Under the pieces are notes generated by a model. That model was not told the DNA's origin. It ran no database searches and was given only the letters and a program-made list of their open reading frames with translations. The position numbers and the translations under genes are program-made. A DNA stretch of 64,000 nucleotides, from positions 62,001 to 126,000 of the forward strand of contig NZ_SCNG01000004.1 in NCBI RefSeq assembly GCF_005503555.1, read 5' to 3'. This document shows positions 57,583 through 64,000 of the stretch, piece after piece. Numbering within the stretch: position 1 is the stretch's first letter; each line of letters begins with the position of its first letter. The DNA comes from Rudaea sp. 3F27F6. GTDB taxonomy: Bacteria > Pseudomonadota > Gammaproteobacteria > Xanthomonadales > Rhodanobacteraceae.

Positions 57583-59414
57583 CCGGCGCGGCCGACACCT
57601 TGCAGATCGCCCTCGTCGGCAATCCGAACTGCGGCAAGACGGCGCTGTTCAATCTGCTGACCGGCACGCGCCAAAAAGTGGCGAACTACGCCGGCGTGAC
57701 GATCGAGCGCAAGGAAGGCCATTACATTGCGCCGTCCGGACGCAGCGTGCGCGTGCTCGACCTGCCCGGCGCGTACAGTCTCGCCGCGACGAGTCCCGAC
57801 GAGGCGATCACGCGCGACGTCATTACCGGCCGCTATCCGGGCGAGGCCGTGCCCGATCTGATCGTCTGCGTCGCCGATGCGACCAATCTGCGCCTGCATC
57901 TGCGCTTCGTGCTCGAAATCGCCAGGCTCGGCCGACCGATGCTGCTCGCACTCAATATGATGGACGCGGCCAAGCGCCGCGGCATCCGCATCGACACAGC
58001 GGCACTCGCGCAGAAGCTCGGCATGCCCGTGGTGGAAACCGTGGCGATCAAGCACGGCGGCGCGAAGGCGCTGATCGAACACATCGACGCCGCGCCGCAA
58101 GTCCATCCCTATCCGCCATCGTCTGAGCCGGCCGCGGATTTGCACGCCGAAGTTCGCGCGATCCTCGCCGCCACGGTGAGCATTCCGCGCCGCACCGCCG
58201 CCGTCGACGACGCCATCGACCGCGTCGTGCTGCATCCCGTGCTTGGGCTCGCGATCCTCGCGCTGGTGATGTTCCTGATCTTCCAGGCGGTGTTCTCGTG
58301 GGCGACGCCGCTGCACGACGGCATCGATGCCGGCATCAACGCCGCCGGCGAATGGCTCGGCGCGAGCCTGCCCGACGGCGCGCTGCGCAGCCTCGTTGTC
58401 GACGGCGTATTCGCCGGCCTAGGCACGGTGCTCGCCTTCCTGCCGCAGATTCTGATCCTGTTCCTGTTCATTCTTTGCCTCGAAGAGTCGGGCTATCTGC
58501 CGCGCGCGGCGTTCCTGCTCGACCGCATGATGCTCGCCGCGGGACTTACAGGCCGCTCGTTCATTCCGCTGCTGTCGAGTTTCGCCTGCGCGATTCCGGG
58601 AATCATGGCGACGCGCAGCATCCCCGATCCGCGCGACCGGTTGACTACGATTCTGATCGCGCCGCTGATGACCTGCTCGGCCCGCCTGCCGGTCTACGCG
58701 CTGCTGATTGCGGCGTTCATTCCGCAGCGTACCGTCGCCGGCATATTCAATCTGCAGGGCATCGTGCTGTTCACGCTCTATGTCGCCGGCATCGTCAGCG
58801 CGCTGCTCGTCGCCTGGGTGATCAAGCGCATCCGCAAGGACAAGAGCGAACATGCGCTGATGATGGAATTGCCGTCGTATCGCATGCCGCATCCGCGCGA
58901 CATCCTGATCGGCCTCTATGAGCGCGGCATGATCTTCGTCAAGCGCGTCGGCGGCATCATCCTCGCCCTGACCGTGCTGCTGTGGTTCCTCTCGAGTTTC
59001 CCAGGCGCACCGGCCGGCGCGACCGATCCGGCGATCGACTACAGCCTCGCCGGCATGATCGGCCGCATGCTGCATACTGTGTTCGCCCCGCTCGGCTTCA
59101 ACTGGCAGATCTGCATCGCCCTGGTTCCGGGACTTGCCGCGCGCGAAGTCGCGGTGTCGTCGCTCGCTACGGTCTACGCACTCGCCGGCAATGAAGACGG
59201 TTTGCAGGCGATCGTCGCTTCGCAATGGTCGCTGGCGACGGCGCTGTCGCTGCTCGCCTGGTATGTGTTCGCGCCAATGTGCATCTCCACGCTCGCCACG
59301 GTCAAGCGCGAAACAGGCTCCGTGCGCAACGTCGTCGTGCTCGCTGGCTATCTGTTCGGCCTCGCCTATCTCGCGTCGTTCGCGACCTATCAGATCGCCA
59401 AGGCGCTGTCGTGA
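57579..59414 (+). CDS. feoB: Ferrous iron transporter B
   Basis: A 611-residue Fe(II) transporter. The N-terminal G domain holds GNPNCGKT at 14-21, DLPGAYSL at 61-68 and LNMMD; the C-terminal part has eight to ten membrane helices with two Gate motifs (for example FACAIPGIMATR). It is shorter than E. coli FeoB, as in other Xanthomonadales. The next gene overlaps by 4 bp. Confidence 0.95.
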   Translation: MTGAADTLQIALVGNPNCGKTALFNLLTGTRQKVANYAGVTIERKEGHYIAPSGRSVRVLDLPGAYSLAATSPDEAITRDVITGRYPGEAVPDLIVCVADATNLRLHLRFVLEIARLGRPMLLALNMMDAAKRRGIRIDTAALAQKLGMPVVETVAIKHGGAKALIEHIDAAPQVHPYPPSSEPAADLHAEVRAILAATVSIPRRTAAVDDAIDRVVLHPVLGLAILALVMFLIFQAVFSWATPLHDGIDAGINAAGEWLGASLPDGALRSLVVDGVFAGLGTVLAFLPQILILFLFILCLEESGYLPRAAFLLDRMMLAAGLTGRSFIPLLSSFACAIPGIMATRSIPDPRDRLTTILIAPLMTCSARLPVYALLIAAFIPQRTVAGIFNLQGIVLFTLYVAGIVSALLVAWVIKRIRKDKSEHALMMELPSYRMPHPRDILIGLYERGMIFVKRVGGIILALTVLLWFLSSFPGAPAGATDPAIDYSLAGMIGRMLHTVFAPLGFNWQICIALVPGLAAREVAVSSLATVYALAGNEDGLQAIVASQWSLATALSLLAWYVFAPMCISTLATVKRETGSVRNVVVLAGYLFGLAYLASFATYQIAKALS

Positions 59415-59716
59415 GCTACGCGATCTTCCAGACCGCGGTGATCGCGCTCCTCGTCGCCTGGAGTCTCTGGTTCGCGTTCCTGCGCCTGTTCCCGCGCAGC
59501 TACCGCGCCGTGCAGGCGCAAATCGCGCATCGGCTTTCGGCTTCGTCCAACGCCACGCTGCGCACGCTCGGCGCGAAGTTCGCACCGCAGCAAGTTACGA
59601 GCGGTGCCGGCTGCGGCAGCGGCGGCGGCTGTTCGAGCTGCGGCACCTGCGCGCCGTCACCGCCGCCGGCCGACGACGTGCATCCACTCGTCTTCCATCC
59701 GCGCGCAAAACGCTAG
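59411..59716 (+). CDS. Small membrane protein with Cys-rich tail (DUF6587-like)
   Basis: A 101-residue protein starting with GTG at 59411, overlapping the feoB stop. One N-terminal membrane helix (AIFQTAVIALLVAWSLWFAFL) is followed by a tail with CGSGGGCSSCGTC. Third gene of the feo operon; this class (DUF6587-like in my memory) may take the place of FeoC or bind iron or a cluster. Role unproven. Confidence 0.75.
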   Translation: MSYAIFQTAVIALLVAWSLWFAFLRLFPRSYRAVQAQIAHRLSASSNATLRTLGAKFAPQQVTSGAGCGSGGGCSSCGTCAPSPPPADDVHPLVFHPRAKR

Positions 59717-59809
59717 TCTTTTCCGCGCTGCAAGGTGCGCGGACCGCGCAGACTCATTTCCCGACGGCGCCCGGTTCTCGCGCCTGCGCGAATCTGCGAA
59801 GATGCGGAG

Positions 59810-61359
59810 GTGCGCACCCAGGCGGACAATCAGGTCGACGTACTCGTCGTCGGCGGCGGCATCAACGGCGCGGCGATCGCGCGCGATGCAGCCGGGCGCG
59901 GCCTGTCCGTTCTGCTCGTCGAGCAGGACGATCTCGCCGCGCACACGTCCAGCGCAAGCAGCAAGCTGATCCACGGCGGCCTGCGCTATCTCGAACAATA
60001 CGAAATCTCGCTCGTCGCCAAAGCACTCGCCGAGCGCGACGTCGTTCTCAATTCGGCGCCGCACAACGTCAAACCGCTGCGCTTCGTACTGCCGCACGAG
60101 CCGCATCTGCGCCCCGCGTGGATGATCCGCGCCGGCCTGATGATGTACGACCGCCTCGGCAAGCGCCGCGCACACACCTTCCCGCACTCGCGCCGCGCCA
60201 AGCTGCGCGACCACGTTGCCGGCCGCGCGCTGCAGCCGCAGTTCGACACGGGCTTCATCTATTCCGACGCCTGGTGCGACGACGCGCGCCTTGTCGTGCT
60301 CAATGCACTCGACGCGCAGCAACGCGGTGCCGAGATCGCGACTCGCACGCGCTGCGAAGCGGCACAGCGCAGCGCGCAAACTTGGACGGCGCAACTGCGC
60401 GGCACCGACGGCGCAGCGCGGCAGGTCGAAGCGCGCGTTCTCGTCAACGCAGCCGGGCCGTGGGCGGTCAGCTTTCTCGACGGCATCGCACGCGTGACGC
60501 ATTCGCATACGCTGCGCCTGGTCAAAGGCAGCCACATCGTCGTGCCGAAGCTCTACGACCACACCTACGCCTACACCTTCCAGCAAGTCGACCGGCGCAT
60601 CGTGTTCGCGATCCCGTTCGAGCGCGACTACACCCTGATCGGCACGACCGACCTCGAATTCGCCGGTGCGCCCGGTACGCCGCGCATCGACGCCGACGAG
60701 ATCGTCTATCTCTGCGCCGCCGCCAACCGCTACTTCGCGCGCTCGATCGCGCCGAGCGACGTGGTCTGGAGCTATTCGGGCGTGCGCCCGCTGCTCGAAG
60801 AAGCCGGCGTGTCGGCGTCCGAGGTGACGCGCGACTATCTGCTCGACTTCGACAACGGCGAGGCCGACAAAGACCGGCGTGCACCGCTGCTCAACGTGTT
60901 CGGCGGCAAGATCACCACACACCGCAAGCTCGGCGAGGAAGCGCTCGACTTGATCGCACCCGCGCTCGGCAACACGCACGGCGCGTGGACCGCGGATGAG
61001 CATGCGCGCCTGCCCGGCGGCGAGTTCGCCGAGGACGCGCACGAAGGCGAGAACCCGTTCGACAAATTCCTGCATGCGACCGTGCTGCGCTATCCGTGGC
61101 TCAATGCCGGCCAGGCGCTGCGCTATGCGCGCGCCTACGGTTCGCGCATCGACCGCGTGATCGGCAGCGCGCGCAGTCTCGGCGAACTCGGCGAGAATTT
61201 CGGCGCCGACCTGTACGCGGCGGAAATCGATTATCTGCTGCGCGAGGAATGGGCGCGTTCGAGCGACGACATACTCTGGCGCCGCAGCAAGCTCGGCCTG
61301 CGCTTGAACGCAGACCAGCGCGCGCGGCTCGACACCTATATGGCAACCAAGGTGAATGG

Positions 61360-61363
<4 letters not shown>
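59810..61363 (+). CDS. glpD: Aerobic glycerol-3-phosphate dehydrogenase
   Basis: A 517-residue FAD enzyme that oxidises glycerol 3-phosphate to dihydroxyacetone phosphate at the membrane. The FAD motif is VVGGGINGAAIARDAAGRG, followed by SSKLIHGGLRYLEQYE, and the middle has GTTDLEF and VFGGKITTHRKLGE. The start is GTG at 59810, which has GGAG immediately upstream and is uncertain. It overlaps the aquaporin gene by 4 bp. Glycerol operon without a repressor gene in view. Confidence 0.93.
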
Positions 61364-63625
<2,262 letters not shown>

Positions 63626-63659
63626 GCGGCACCGGTACATCGCCGCGAGGGCGCCTGCG

Positions 63660-63887
63660 ATGAGCGGAAAAATTCACATCGAAACGCATGCCTTCGAAGT
63701 CGAAGACGAGCACGGCCTGCGCACGATCCTGATCCATACTCAGCCGGTCAGCGTTGACGACCACGGCAATGCGAGCGAGCTCCCGCTCGGCGCGGAATGG
63801 CGTCTGCGCAACGGCGAATCGGTCGTACCGCTGTCCGGCGTCGAATTCGAAACCGCGCACCGTAAACGCTGGCGCAAGGTCGGCTGA
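63660..63887 (+). CDS. Small conserved-looking protein, unknown
   Basis: A 75-residue soluble protein: KIHIETHAFEVEDEHGLR, then PLGAEWRLRNGESVVPLSG and a basic end. Beta-rich by pattern. It is 34 bp after glpK and could be co-transcribed. No family recognised. Confidence 0.6.
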   Translation: MSGKIHIETHAFEVEDEHGLRTILIHTQPVSVDDHGNASELPLGAEWRLRNGESVVPLSGVEFETAHRKRWRKVG

Positions 63888-63900
63888 GTGCGAAGAGCGC

Positions 63901-64000
63901 CTATTGCGGTTCTTCGACGACGTAACCCTTCTTGCGCATCGTCGCCAAGCGGCCGTCCGCATTGACGAGCTCGGATATCGGCAGCACCGCAAACGTGCTC
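63901..64000 (-). CDS. C-terminal fragment, possibly TraB/GumN family (gene runs off the window)
   Basis: Only the last 32 residues are visible: TFAVLPISELVNADGRLATM and KKGYVVEEPQ. The pattern of a short strand, LVxxDGxLAxxRxKGYxVE, resembles the C-terminus of TraB/GumN-type proteins. Too short for a firm call. Confidence 0.45.
   Translation of the reverse strand, partial: STFAVLPISELVNADGRLATMRKKGYVVEEPQ

Overview
The window is a high-GC Gammaproteobacterial chromosome segment, most likely from the Xanthomonadales/Lysobacterales (possibly Rhodanobacteraceae). This is inferred from Xanthomonas-like attC sites, dispersed palindromic repeats of the kind common in that order, a feoAB operon with a small cysteine-rich third gene, and two IPTL-CTERM proteins. 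No rRNA, tRNA or CRISPR array was seen.

Region 1 (about 1-11.8 kb and 19.4-29.5 kb) is a split aromatic-acid catabolic locus. It holds a TonB-dependent receptor and an MFS importer, two Rieske oxygenases of the phthalate-dioxygenase type, one VanB-type reductase, two LigB-type extradiol dioxygenases, a LigJ/LigY-type amidohydrolase, three tandem but divergent RraA/HMG-CHA-aldolase-family proteins, an aldehyde dehydrogenase and an HD-domain protein. It is read as oxygenation or O-demethylation, then meta ring cleavage, then hydration or hydrolysis, then aldol cleavage to pyruvate-level products. A GntR/FCD repressor, apparently co-transcribed with a His-rich CobW GTPase, lies in the middle. 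Five copies of a palindrome built on CATACWGTATG sit in the three divergent intergenic regions that start the catabolic operons, which predicts a single regulon. The minus-strand block also carries an exported amine oxidase, a c-type cytochrome and an exported RidA, which look like one periplasmic amine-oxidising chain.

Region 2 (about 11.96-18.3 kb) splits that locus. It is an array of twelve small genes with attC-like sites between nearly all of them and no integrase in the window (a CALIN). Cassettes include a macro-domain protein, a barstar-like inhibitor, a glutathione S-transferase, an LprI-like protein, two lipoproteins and several unknowns. Two more isolated, inverted attC sites with single cassettes lie at about 41.5-42.2 kb (DUF1801) and 56.5-56.9 kb (coiled-coil membrane protein with a frameshift at a homopolymer).

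Region 3 (29.8-38.0 kb) is an OmpR-type two-component system followed by a complete heavy-metal-type RND efflux operon, interrupted by a heptanucleotide repeat array. Region 4 (38.1-50.3 kb) holds an M24 peptidase-like gene, a periplasmic MsrB plus thioredoxin/NHL protein pair, a serine hydrolase-ECF sigma operon, a SnoaL-like protein, a membrane protein, and an operon of two IPTL-CTERM surface proteins flanking a collagen-like protein. Region 5 (50.5-56.3 kb) has a NarL-type response regulator with a large two-component-propeller histidine kinase, and a divergent LysR/SDR pair. Region 6 (57.3-64 kb) contains a Fur-box-preceded feoAB operon and the glycerol genes glpD, an aquaporin gene and glpK, with a partial gene at the edge.

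Most start sites were chosen from ribosome-binding sites and family lengths. Functions come from recognisable motifs only; no database search was run.
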